A stretch of DNA of 64,000 nt from JARIHD01 sp035758825 (lineage in GTDB: Bacteria; Patescibacteriota; Saccharimonadia; Saccharimonadales; UBA4665): assembly GCA_035758825.1 (NCBI GenBank), contig DASTWA010000008.1, positions 62,001 through 126,000 of the forward strand, given 5' to 3'. The notes under the pieces are model-generated. The model searched no databases and had not been told where the DNA came from. It worked only from the letters and a program-made list of their open reading frames with translations. Each line of letters begins with the position of its first letter. Positions within the stretch are counted from its first letter, which is position 1. Of the stretch, positions 16,201 through 22,564 are shown one piece after another. A program made the position numbers and the translations under genes.

Positions 16201-17152
16201 GCAGGTCCTCCACAGGAGCGCATACCCGAACAGCCACCCTTGCCAATGCCGTACCGGAAGCTTGGGCGACCCTAAAAAGGCGCTCCACTCCAACACTTGC
16301 TTTAATTTCATCATCCTCATACAAACCGGCGTTATGCGACCGGTTTCTCACCTCCCGGATAATTTGGTCATATTCTTCACTCTTTGGGCTAATGCCTTCC
16401 AACTCGACAACCAATTTGACCGGACCATCATAGCCTTCGAGCAAATCCCTCGCCTGAAAAGGCAAATCCTCGCTCAAAGGATCATCCTCCTTGCCGCTTA
16501 GGTCATCCGTATCCCGGGTGCTGGTTTTCTTCATAGAAGGAATATCATGCTTCTCAAACCGGACCCAACACTCTTCTTTGCCACCCACCGCCTGAGGCTT
16601 GTGCGCTTCTTCTGTCCCATCTACCGGCTCGACCTCGGCGCCCGGAGGCTTTAAGGCGGGAGAAACCAAAGTCTCAATAGGGCCATTGGCTTCTTTACGC
16701 GACAATTCATACCGCAAAACCTCACCCCGGCGCAGGGCAGCAACCATACTGCCCATGGTGGGACGGTCGTACTCAATTTTGTCGTCGGGGCCGGTGGGTT
16801 CTCCGGTAGCCCTAATACGCACCAATTCGGTATCTGTAGCGCGGCGCCCATCGAGTAGCATACGGCCTTCGGGTATTGTTGGTTTATCAGTCACACCTCT
16901 GCGATCACTCACAGCCCTATTCGAACCGTCATCAACTGGTCCACCAAAACCTTCTTCTTGATGATCGGGGTGCGCATATCCAGCGCCTCCCTCATCAATA
17001 ATCGAGTCATAAGGTGTTTCGGTAGGTACTATTCCTTCCGGAAGAAATCCATTGGTTTCGTTTTCATGCAGGCCAAAACTAGAGGCGGGCCTTATATCTG
17101 TCCCGTCGTAGCCTGATTCAGGGTAATTATCAGCAACACTATCAATTCCCAT
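13229..17152 (-). CDS. large HerA/VirB4/FtsK-type translocase ATPase
   Basis: A 1307-residue protein. Residues 1 to about 235 are acidic, Pro/Gly/Tyr-rich and probably disordered. A RecA-like motor follows: Walker A FGGTGVGKS at about 443-451, a strand VFAIDFKKGG, Walker B EVLIVLDEAGQIF at about 718-730, sensor VVSQQ near 755, and a GTGLAFVPG...VRSER closing strand, the usual end of HerA/VirB4-type cores. About 450 further helical residues follow. Such ATPases drive DNA or protein translocation (conjugation, secretion, DNA pumping, end resection with NurA); no relaxase, NurA or pilus gene is nearby, so the substrate is unknown. It heads a three-gene operon that includes its degenerate paralogue. 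Confidence 0.75.
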   Translation of the reverse strand: MGIDSVADNYPESGYDGTDIRPASSFGLHENETNGFLPEGIVPTETPYDSIIDEGGAGYAHPDHQEEGFGGPVDDGSNRAVSDRRGVTDKPTIPEGRMLLDGRRATDTELVRIRATGEPTGPDDKIEYDRPTMGSMVAALRRGEVLRYELSRKEANGPIETLVSPALKPPGAEVEPVDGTEEAHKPQAVGGKEECWVRFEKHDIPSMKKTSTRDTDDLSGKEDDPLSEDLPFQARDLLEGYDGPVKLVVELEGISPKSEEYDQIIREVRNRSHNAGLYEDDEIKASVGVERLFRVAQASGTALARVAVRVCAPVEDLPRVAVLVEGALPSTSRITWSAEREGQNLVGYTTEKAARQAPLSDPEAQLFEAREARNNIAYLDVETEGMQKVHRQNMAVEQELPPDDRAFKGGYRLDNLFDSKGVRRVAGDLLLRAKDLVRNVLIFGGTGVGKSEFARQLVASAKRDNYLRRQAGEDILPLKVFAIDFKKGGASSNWGKVFSDRCRQMGLTEDEARVTYIRPGEGGLRPILDICNPRFSTVDRQIERILHSVLVGVSSGTGVGMKGADGETQRIVERYTKRGIIRSFQKYGWVVGADVQTKFGGRTPPHPTMPEIAHAIRESFHDMDYSDKTSLDLSEFNAGQFDNNLLLVPGRFFKDGHPIDFEAMLDDSGTTTIEMDQLGNNDTARKVAAVGIIQEIEKVVDARHAAMGIKEGGVQELEVLIVLDEAGQIFDMTPAGFTVSEFLTRMRDKGIGFVVSQQIIGDINSTALGNFEGGIFALGSKEIEFILKNSLMGNTDEQQLKYMTSKEAKLNKGTGLAFVPGADSPLRVRSERLSAFRATIQGMVQDARRFVRLGSYNDVYSGETIAEANEFLCETRTGSLITAWAEINVALVLDGRETLKAAGPFRESLKRMKDAKLRAAAIIEAVDSAVDARVASMYTPAGPDALKKFLIGQMLKQARGGEVPPINPRYDLCLDRGYYNRIIDIVENAMTAPPLDNSKDYQDFLSVGANEIVGTGRTQIIKISGDSAQEQKVNAELLMRRSIKAVQSVITASAERTVSPEELQQAKLAVVRLVGSPDNLAGLAALREQLELKHDQVEHLERILADIPVAQPDKQAVEMCLFSMLQDIERKIEERRDTAPAENLAAWKGAYDNNEFIVPSGLAKDQLELIMEHLRDRVKNSKYDEEIIGVDLLFASDRRRGGLALDNAVAGLRPKEGLLYRSASRLLSPDGRPERFTIIDRAKELDVDAWAKLATAGLIYGQNPNFTHTKGEKRWLVKEINGHVHTLGVMAARAKAKQNTQGQTVKR

Positions 17153-17184
17153 AGCTTTGTAAACACAAACAAATGTCGGTACTA

Positions 17185-17213
17185 ACCATAGCCCATTATT
17201 ACTGGATGATCAA
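17185..17213 (-). promoter_or_regulatory. promoter of the ATPase operon
   Basis: Minus-strand TTGATC (17208-17213), a 17-bp spacer and TATGGT (17185-17190). The downstream leader is about 25 nt with no Shine-Dalgarno before the ATG at 17152. Confidence 0.45.
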
Positions 17214-17254
17214 TCTTTATAACTTTTTTTGAACGCCCGCAATAATGTGCACCC

Positions 17255-17282
17255 TTGCATGTTTTACAAAATAGCCTAGAAT
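17255..17282 (+). promoter_or_regulatory. promoter of the 17311-19950 gene
   Basis: TTGCAT (17255-17260), a 16-bp spacer and TAGAAT (17277-17282). The divergent arrangement with the ATPase operon promoter about 40 bp away suggests joint control. Confidence 0.45.
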
Positions 17283-17310
17283 CGTATCATACACTAAACA
17301 GAGAGACGGT

Positions 17311-19950
17311 ATGAGCGAGATCGGCGGCGAGGCCTACGACCAACAAAATCCCCCAGACACCGGACGAACCAGCTACGACCGCAACGACGCCGATACAGGG
17401 ACTGATCCACGCATAATACACGAAGTCGACGAGGAAGACGTCGATCTAGGATACGGCCGCCGTGCGCCAGACCGCACTGTCATTGGCAGCGAAACATACG
17501 ATCATGTCTTTGGAGGACCAGAAGATAGCGCCGGATCCAGTGAGGCCACCCACATTCGGCCCAATGGTTCGGCTCAGGATGTCGACGATAAAACAGGAGA
17601 TGGTACTGGGCCGCATTTTGGGGACGCATCCGAGGACGATGAGGTCATCGCCGAAGAAACGACTGCCACCAGACAAGCCGAAGGCGCCTATGATACTAAT
17701 ACCAATGAAGCGAACGACACTCCAGGTGCCGAGGAGGAATGGGATACGGGCAGCCAGGGCGCCCGGGAAGATGAAAGCAGAGAAGAGCGGCAATATCGAC
17801 GAGCGGCGCATGAAGGCCCGTTTTTCTCAGGACCCGGTACTTACTACAGTCGGGTGCGAAGTGAATATCGAGAGAATGTCCGGGCCCAAAGAGAAGAAGA
17901 GATTGACGAAGACGCACTTACACTCACTAGGGCCGAAGCAATAGCCGCGGGCATAGCGTCGACTGTCAAAGCGGTTTTCAGCGTAGCGGAAGCTCTGCTT
18001 GCAACTCCTGAGGATAAACGATTGTGGCACGAAATGTCAGCTGCCGAACAGTCGGCCTTAATGCGTCACGTTAAAGACATCGCAGCAGAAAAACAGTCTG
18101 CTTCAACTCCTCCAAAAGAAGCCGCCGCCTCAACTGCTCCAGAAAAGCCCACAGAAAAACAGCCAGAATTGGCAGCAAACGACATACAAGCACCAGCAGT
18201 CCAGGAAATGGCCGCAGCTCAAACTCCTGCCCCTGAGACGTCCGCGGCGCAAGATTCGCCCGCCGAGACGCCCCCACCGCCTGATGAGGCTGGCACCGCC
18301 GAGACGCCCGACCCGCGCCTATACGAACAAGCTACAGCTCCCGAAGATGCTACTGAGTCCCTACTGCCACCTGATGGCACATCAGCATCAGATGCCACAA
18401 TGGCAGGCGGAGCTGACAGTATGCCGGCGGCCGGCACACGGCCAGATATAGGCCAGGATACGACTTTGGGCGCCGCTAGTGCCGAAGCCGTTGACGATAC
18501 CCAAGCCGCCCAGGGCTATACAGGTCCAACTACCGCCGGCCCAATCTTAGAAGGCGAACTCCTTGACCATAGTGGAAGGCCGGTTGGCGATACCACAGCC
18601 GCGCCAGGCGACACCACGGCTGGACGTGCCAAACAAGCCAATGAGTATACGGAAACTCTGGCGAGAAGCATGGAAGGCGAGGCGGCCAGAATACTCACCG
18701 AGACGTTCGGTGTGGGCGCCCAGGCAACGGACCGGCCGGCATCCGACACACGTAGCGGCGAGACCGCCGCCACCAGCGACACTACGAGCAGCCGCCCTGA
18801 TCCGGCCGCAACAGCCACATCTTCAGCTGCCCCTGTTTCGTCCAACAGGACCGAAGAACCAGCCGCGACTACCCCTCCGGTGTCCAGTGCGCAAACGCCA
18901 GCTCCAGCCTCTACTGCCCCCACACCTGCCGGAGGCCCCAGCCCCGCCCCTGCCGATCCGAACTCAAGTACGGCACAGCCAGCATCGGGCACGCCACAGG
19001 CCGATCCGTCTGCAACCGGTGCTGCCAACACTGCGCCTAATCAAGCTGCCGCGCCCAACACTGATCCGGCGTCCAGCACCGACCCGAATGCCGCAGCGCC
19101 GGCCACACCGGCAGCCAGCCCGGTTGGCGCTAATCCAGCGGTAACGCCTAATGCAGATCCAAGCCCTTCGGGGTCCGAACCCGCACCTCAGGCGGTAAGC
19201 CAGAACCAGACCAACCAAGCAGCGCCCAATGCTGCGACAGCCCCCTCGACCCCTGCTGCTCCCAATGCCGACCCTAATCAAGCTGCCGCGCCCAACACTG
19301 ATCCGGCGTCCAGCACCGACCCGAATGCCGCAGCGCCGGCCACACCGGCAGCGACTGGAAATACGCCCCAAAATCCAAAGCCCGCGGCTACGCAGCCCAG
19401 CACCGGCAATACACAACCAGACCCCAATCAGCACGACCAACAGCCATCGACAGGCCGGGCAAGTGTTAAACAGCCCGATAGCCCAAGTACCCAAGAGCGG
19501 CAAGCGGCGGGCATGCAAACAATGCGCCTTCCTGGTGGCACCAATATTAGCCCGTCACTTGCCCGCCGCTATGCCAAAGCCAAAGCAGAATCGCGGGCAA
19601 CACGGCTCCGGAGGGCCGCCGGTTCGGCAGCGCTCTTTGGCGGCCAGCTTCTCGCAGCCGGAGCTCTGACCGGAGTCCAAGGCTCGGGAAATGCAGCCAA
19701 AGGGCTCTTCCAAAAAATCGAGGCACGGCCCGCCGAAGTACGGGCGCGTGGGCTCGTTAGACTCCTACAAAAAACTGGTGCCGTCCGACGGGAGTTTGTA
19801 GTAAGGGCCATCAATGGGGACGGACGAAGCGCGACTATTACCGTAAAAGCCCGCGGCAGGCAGACGGCGGAAGCTGCCGCGCGCGCCAGACGTGCGGTTG
19901 AAGGCCGCTGGCACATAGTAAATCGAGCCCGCGTCGCCAGGCGCATATAA
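17311..19950 (+). CDS. Pro/Ala/Thr-rich repetitive low-complexity protein
   Basis: Unrecognised, 879 residues, preceded by GAGAGACGG. Residues 1 to about 185 are acidic and Tyr/Gly-rich, like the N-termini of other large proteins here. A short helical segment follows (about 200-255). Residues from about 270 to 720 are almost entirely Pro, Ala, Thr, Ser, Asp and Asn, resembling an extended linker or stalk, and include an exact 80-bp direct repeat. The C-terminal 130 residues are basic, with one small hydrophobic stretch (about AALFGGQLLAAGALTG) that may be an amphipathic or membrane helix, then an Arg-rich end. There is no signal peptide, so export by Sec is not indicated. It is divergent from the ATPase operon and possibly a substrate or scaffold of it. 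Confidence 0.6.
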   Translation: MSEIGGEAYDQQNPPDTGRTSYDRNDADTGTDPRIIHEVDEEDVDLGYGRRAPDRTVIGSETYDHVFGGPEDSAGSSEATHIRPNGSAQDVDDKTGDGTGPHFGDASEDDEVIAEETTATRQAEGAYDTNTNEANDTPGAEEEWDTGSQGAREDESREERQYRRAAHEGPFFSGPGTYYSRVRSEYRENVRAQREEEIDEDALTLTRAEAIAAGIASTVKAVFSVAEALLATPEDKRLWHEMSAAEQSALMRHVKDIAAEKQSASTPPKEAAASTAPEKPTEKQPELAANDIQAPAVQEMAAAQTPAPETSAAQDSPAETPPPPDEAGTAETPDPRLYEQATAPEDATESLLPPDGTSASDATMAGGADSMPAAGTRPDIGQDTTLGAASAEAVDDTQAAQGYTGPTTAGPILEGELLDHSGRPVGDTTAAPGDTTAGRAKQANEYTETLARSMEGEAARILTETFGVGAQATDRPASDTRSGETAATSDTTSSRPDPAATATSSAAPVSSNRTEEPAATTPPVSSAQTPAPASTAPTPAGGPSPAPADPNSSTAQPASGTPQADPSATGAANTAPNQAAAPNTDPASSTDPNAAAPATPAASPVGANPAVTPNADPSPSGSEPAPQAVSQNQTNQAAPNAATAPSTPAAPNADPNQAAAPNTDPASSTDPNAAAPATPAATGNTPQNPKPAATQPSTGNTQPDPNQHDQQPSTGRASVKQPDSPSTQERQAAGMQTMRLPGGTNISPSLARRYAKAKAESRATRLRRAAGSAALFGGQLLAAGALTGVQGSGNAAKGLFQKIEARPAEVRARGLVRLLQKTGAVRREFVVRAINGDGRSATITVKARGRQTAEAAARARRAVEGRWHIVNRARVARRI
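19036..19115 (+). repeat. 80-bp direct repeat, copy 1
   Basis: Identical to 19273-19352 over 80 bp, with the copies offset by 237 bp (79 codons, in frame). It encodes an Asn/Gln/Ala/Pro/Asp-rich unit. Identity at the DNA level, not just protein level, points to recent duplication or gene conversion. Confidence 0.9.
19273..19352 (+). repeat. 80-bp direct repeat, copy 2
   Basis: Second exact copy of the 19036-19115 unit. The flanking codons diverge immediately on both sides. Confidence 0.9.
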
Positions 19951-19974
19951 ATTGCGTTACTTACGTTTGCCCAT

Positions 19975-20012
19975 AAAAAAATCCCCCGCTATCTTGGTGC
20001 GGGGGATTTTTT
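19975..20012. terminator. bidirectional terminator between the 879-residue gene and rpsG
   Basis: The stem ATCCCCCGC/GCGGGGGAT (19981-19989 with 19999-20007) is flanked by six A on the left and a T-run on the right, so it can work on both strands for the two convergent genes. Confidence 0.85.
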
Positions 20013-20025
20013 ATGATTACGCCAC

Positions 20026-20505
20026 TTAGCTGCGGGCGAAGTGTGCGAAGGCACGGTTGGCTTCTGCCATCTTGTGCGTGTCTTCCTTCTTCTTGAATGC
20101 AGCACCCTGGCTGTTGTAAGCGTCAACAAGCTCGTGGGCGATGCGGTCAGCCATGCTCATGCCCTTGCGAGAGCGGGCAGCTGTTACGAACCACATGGTT
20201 GTAAGGTGGTTCTGGCGCTGGCCACGTACTTCGAAAGGAATCTGGTAGTTAGCACCACCGACACGGCGAGAACGGGTCTCGAGGTGTGGCTGGATGTTCT
20301 TCATGGCCTGCTCGAATACTTCGAGCGGGTTTTCTACCTTCAGCTTGTCGGCTGCTTTCTGCATACCTTCGTAAACGAGGCGCTCAGCAAGCTGCTTCTT
20401 GCCATCACGCATAACGCGGTTGATGATGCGGGTTACCTGCTGGCTGCCGTAGATACGGTCAGGAGCGGCTTCACGGACGAGGGCTTTGGTCTTCTTGCGT
20501 GGCAT
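20026..20505 (-). CDS. rpsG: 30S ribosomal protein S7
   Basis: Primary 16S-binding protein of the 30S head, 159 residues, complete. It opens MPRKKTKALVREAAPDRIYG and contains the conserved RRVGGANYQIPFEV loop that contacts rRNA and the E-site region. It lies 2 bp after rpsL, forming a two-gene unit. fusA, its usual next neighbour, is missing here and found about 11 kb further downstream on the same strand. Confidence 0.97.
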   Translation of the reverse strand: MPRKKTKALVREAAPDRIYGSQQVTRIINRVMRDGKKQLAERLVYEGMQKAADKLKVENPLEVFEQAMKNIQPHLETRSRRVGGANYQIPFEVRGQRQNHLTTMWFVTAARSRKGMSMADRIAHELVDAYNSQGAAFKKKEDTHKMAEANRAFAHFARS

Positions 20506-20507
20506 GA

Positions 20508-20921
20508 CTACTTGCTCTCCTTCTTGGAACCGTACTTAGAACGGCCCTGTTTACGGTTAGCAACACCCTGGAGGTCTAATGCGCCGCGAACGATGTGGTA
20601 GCGCACACCAGGAAGGTCAGGCACACGGCCACCGCGTACTAGTACGACGGCGTGCTCCTGCAGGTTGTGGCCTTCGCCACCAATGTAGGCCCAAACCTCT
20701 TGGCCGTTACCAAGGCGCACACGTGCAACCTTACGCAAGGCCGAGTTTGGCTTCTTTGGAGTCTTGGTCGTAACCTTGACACAAACACCGCGCTTGAATG
20801 GCGCGGCCTTCTCGTAGTTTTTGTTCTTTAGGTTGTTCACAACCTTGAGCAGGGCTGGTGACTTGGACTTGCCGGTCACTTTGCTGCGAGGCTTGCGAAC
20901 CAACTGGTTGATTGTTGGCAT
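20508..20921 (-). CDS. rpsL: 30S ribosomal protein S12
   Basis: Decoding-centre protein, 137 residues. It opens MPTINQLVRKPR and contains TKTPKKPNSALRKVARVRL, which holds the lysine linked to streptomycin sensitivity, and the GGRVPDLPGVRYHIVRG loop with the other. There is a small Lys/Ser-rich C-terminal tail. The ATG has TAAGGAG 5 nt upstream. First gene of the rpsL-rpsG unit, with its own promoter. Confidence 0.98.
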   Translation of the reverse strand: MPTINQLVRKPRSKVTGKSKSPALLKVVNNLKNKNYEKAAPFKRGVCVKVTTKTPKKPNSALRKVARVRLGNGQEVWAYIGGEGHNLQEHAVVLVRGGRVPDLPGVRYHIVRGALDLQGVANRKQGRSKYGSKKESK

Positions 20922-21015
20922 TATTGCTCCTTAATCTTCCGCCATGGGTGGACAAGAGGCAATGCCTTTGCCTATCGTCCCTTATTCCCGGCTCGAATTA
21001 TTGATTGACCTACCT

Positions 21016-21044
21016 ATTTTATCAGAGGTAAAGATGAATAGCAA
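21016..21044 (-). promoter_or_regulatory. rpsL-rpsG promoter
   Basis: Minus-strand TTGCTA (21039-21044), a 17-bp spacer and TAAAAT (21016-21021). The predicted 5' leader is about 90 nt, long enough to hold an autoregulatory fold, though none is obvious. Confidence 0.6.
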
Positions 21045-21057
21045 TATAGCCAACCGA

Positions 21058-21066
21058 TGTTATAAT
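21058..21066 (+). promoter_or_regulatory. extended -10 promoter of the 21087-22562 gene
   Basis: TG-T-TATAAT with a perfect hexamer at 21061-21066. No good -35, which the extended -10 can compensate. It is divergent from the rpsL promoter, about 15 bp away. Confidence 0.6.
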
Positions 21067-21086
21067 ACTCCTGAAAAGAGACACCT

Positions 21087-22562
21087 ATGCACGAATACTC
21101 ATACGAGAGACCAGACTCGTCTAGATTTGGGCCGTCCGACGCGGACGACACACCGGACAATCCTTACGATACCCACAGGGATACGGGCTTTGAGTTCGAT
21201 GGCATTGCCGCAACACCAGTTGATGAGGGAGTACCGGGAGACATTGACGAAGCGCTTGCCGGCCCGGGGGACATTATGCTTCCCGACGAGTCAGGTGAGT
21301 CAAACGAACCTGATTTTGAGCCGTCTTCGGTAGGTCCAGAGGAAGCAGCACAAGAATTTAGAGTGCGGGCAGAGGGAACCCTTGGGATGACAATTCCCGA
21401 CAACGTCGCGAGGGTTGCCGGAGAAATTATTAGCCGGAGGCGCATATCCGACCCACGGGCGTCAGGCGGAATGCTCAGAAGGGGTGCCGGGCTAACGAGA
21501 CTGATAAAGGCGGCTATGGAAGAAGGAAGACAGCCCAAGAGCAGCGATACCACAGGCGCCGAAAGTGCAGATGCGCCCAGCCCCCTCCCCCTCGTGCCTA
21601 AACCGGACCCCTATCTGGATATCCCTACTACAATGCCGAATGCCGAAAGAGTCACTGAGGCGGTGCAAGCAGGCATTGAAGCAGACGTCTTCCGTCCGGA
21701 TGATGCACCGGACAGAGTTGGTGACGTGCTCTCCCGGCTTTGGTCGGACAGTAACTTGCCGCTGCCGGTGCTCGCCCAAAATATCGGCTGCCCTGCCGAT
21801 AAACTTGTGGAGCTCTTTAACGGTGCCCCTGACGTTAGTATCCCCGGTGTACTTATACCTTTACTCCAAGAGCTTGGCGTGGGAACCCAACAAGGCTTGT
21901 CAATTATTGACCACTACATGGCAGAACAAGATGTGGCTGTTCGGCCCCAAGAAGAATCAGCGTCAGACGTGCCAACGACTCCAGAGCCTATTCCTGACGC
22001 AGCTGGTTCCGAACCCCCAGAAGGGCAAACCCAGTGGGCATCTGGTCAAATCCGGGAAGGCCTGCAAGCCCTGCACCGGGCATTTGAAGGACAGGGCGGT
22101 ATCCACCCTCTGTTAAGGGGAGGTAACTGGATGCAACGCCGGGTCGTTTTGCTTATTGCCAATACCGACCTGCCGTACAGTCAAATTGCCAAACAACTGA
22201 ACATCACTGGGGTGGAAGTCGCACAACACGCCCAACGCGCCCTGAGGGCCGCCATGAAGAATGTCCCCGAAGGTCAAATGCCCGCAGACATGCCCATCCC
22301 GCACGCAAAGACGATCATCGAACGGACCGACAATTACGTAGGCGGGCAAATGGACAGGCTTATTAATGAATCGAGCTTAACAAAGAACGAGGTAGCTGAG
22401 AGGCTTGGCATCAGCATTTCGACCCTGCATCGGTTTTTGCGCGGAGAAAGCCATCCTAGCCGTCAATTCGTTGAATCCCTAGCTGAGGTGTTAGGCTTAC
22501 CAGCAGACCGGACCAGCTCCATAATCCAGCGGTATACTGCCGAGCGGAGAAAGCCATCCTAG
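21087..22562 (+). CDS. protein with three helix-turn-helix-like segments, XRE-type at the C-terminus
   Basis: A 491-residue protein. Its N-terminus (1 to about 95) is acidic and starts MHEYSYERPDSS, like other large proteins here. A first HTH-like stretch occurs near 215-280 (LPVLAQNIGCPADKLVELF). A second, sigma-region-4-like one lies near 350-390 (LPYSQIAKQLNITGVEVAQH). A clear Cro/CI (XRE) type HTH occupies about 425-485 (LTKNEVAERLGISISTLHRF, then RGESHPSRQFVESLAEVLGL). It is probably a DNA-binding regulator or chromatin-type protein. It ends 2 bp from the stop of the convergent 1101-residue gene with no terminator between. Cytosolic; target unknown. Confidence 0.65.
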   Translation: MHEYSYERPDSSRFGPSDADDTPDNPYDTHRDTGFEFDGIAATPVDEGVPGDIDEALAGPGDIMLPDESGESNEPDFEPSSVGPEEAAQEFRVRAEGTLGMTIPDNVARVAGEIISRRRISDPRASGGMLRRGAGLTRLIKAAMEEGRQPKSSDTTGAESADAPSPLPLVPKPDPYLDIPTTMPNAERVTEAVQAGIEADVFRPDDAPDRVGDVLSRLWSDSNLPLPVLAQNIGCPADKLVELFNGAPDVSIPGVLIPLLQELGVGTQQGLSIIDHYMAEQDVAVRPQEESASDVPTTPEPIPDAAGSEPPEGQTQWASGQIREGLQALHRAFEGQGGIHPLLRGGNWMQRRVVLLIANTDLPYSQIAKQLNITGVEVAQHAQRALRAAMKNVPEGQMPADMPIPHAKTIIERTDNYVGGQMDRLINESSLTKNEVAERLGISISTLHRFLRGESHPSRQFVESLAEVLGLPADRTSSIIQRYTAERRKPS

Positions 22563-22564
22563 GC

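Noticed and set aside
8844..17152. conjugative or integrative element
   Set aside because: VirB4/VirD4-like ATPases suggested it, but there is no relaxase, integrase, att site, pilin or composition shift, and flanks are essential operons.
13229..17152. HerA-NurA or FtsK-type divisome role
   Set aside because: No NurA partner, no FtsK membrane segments or gamma domain; the assignment is left open.
18240..19400. CRISPR array or tandem-repeat locus
   Set aside because: The repeats are codons of a Pro/Ala/Thr-rich frame with one 80-bp duplication; there are no regular spacers and no cas genes.
19229..19669. alternative-frame and antisense ORFs within the 879-residue gene
   Set aside because: Arg/Pro-rich or Gly/Arg-rich products typical of frame-shifted low-complexity GC-rich DNA.
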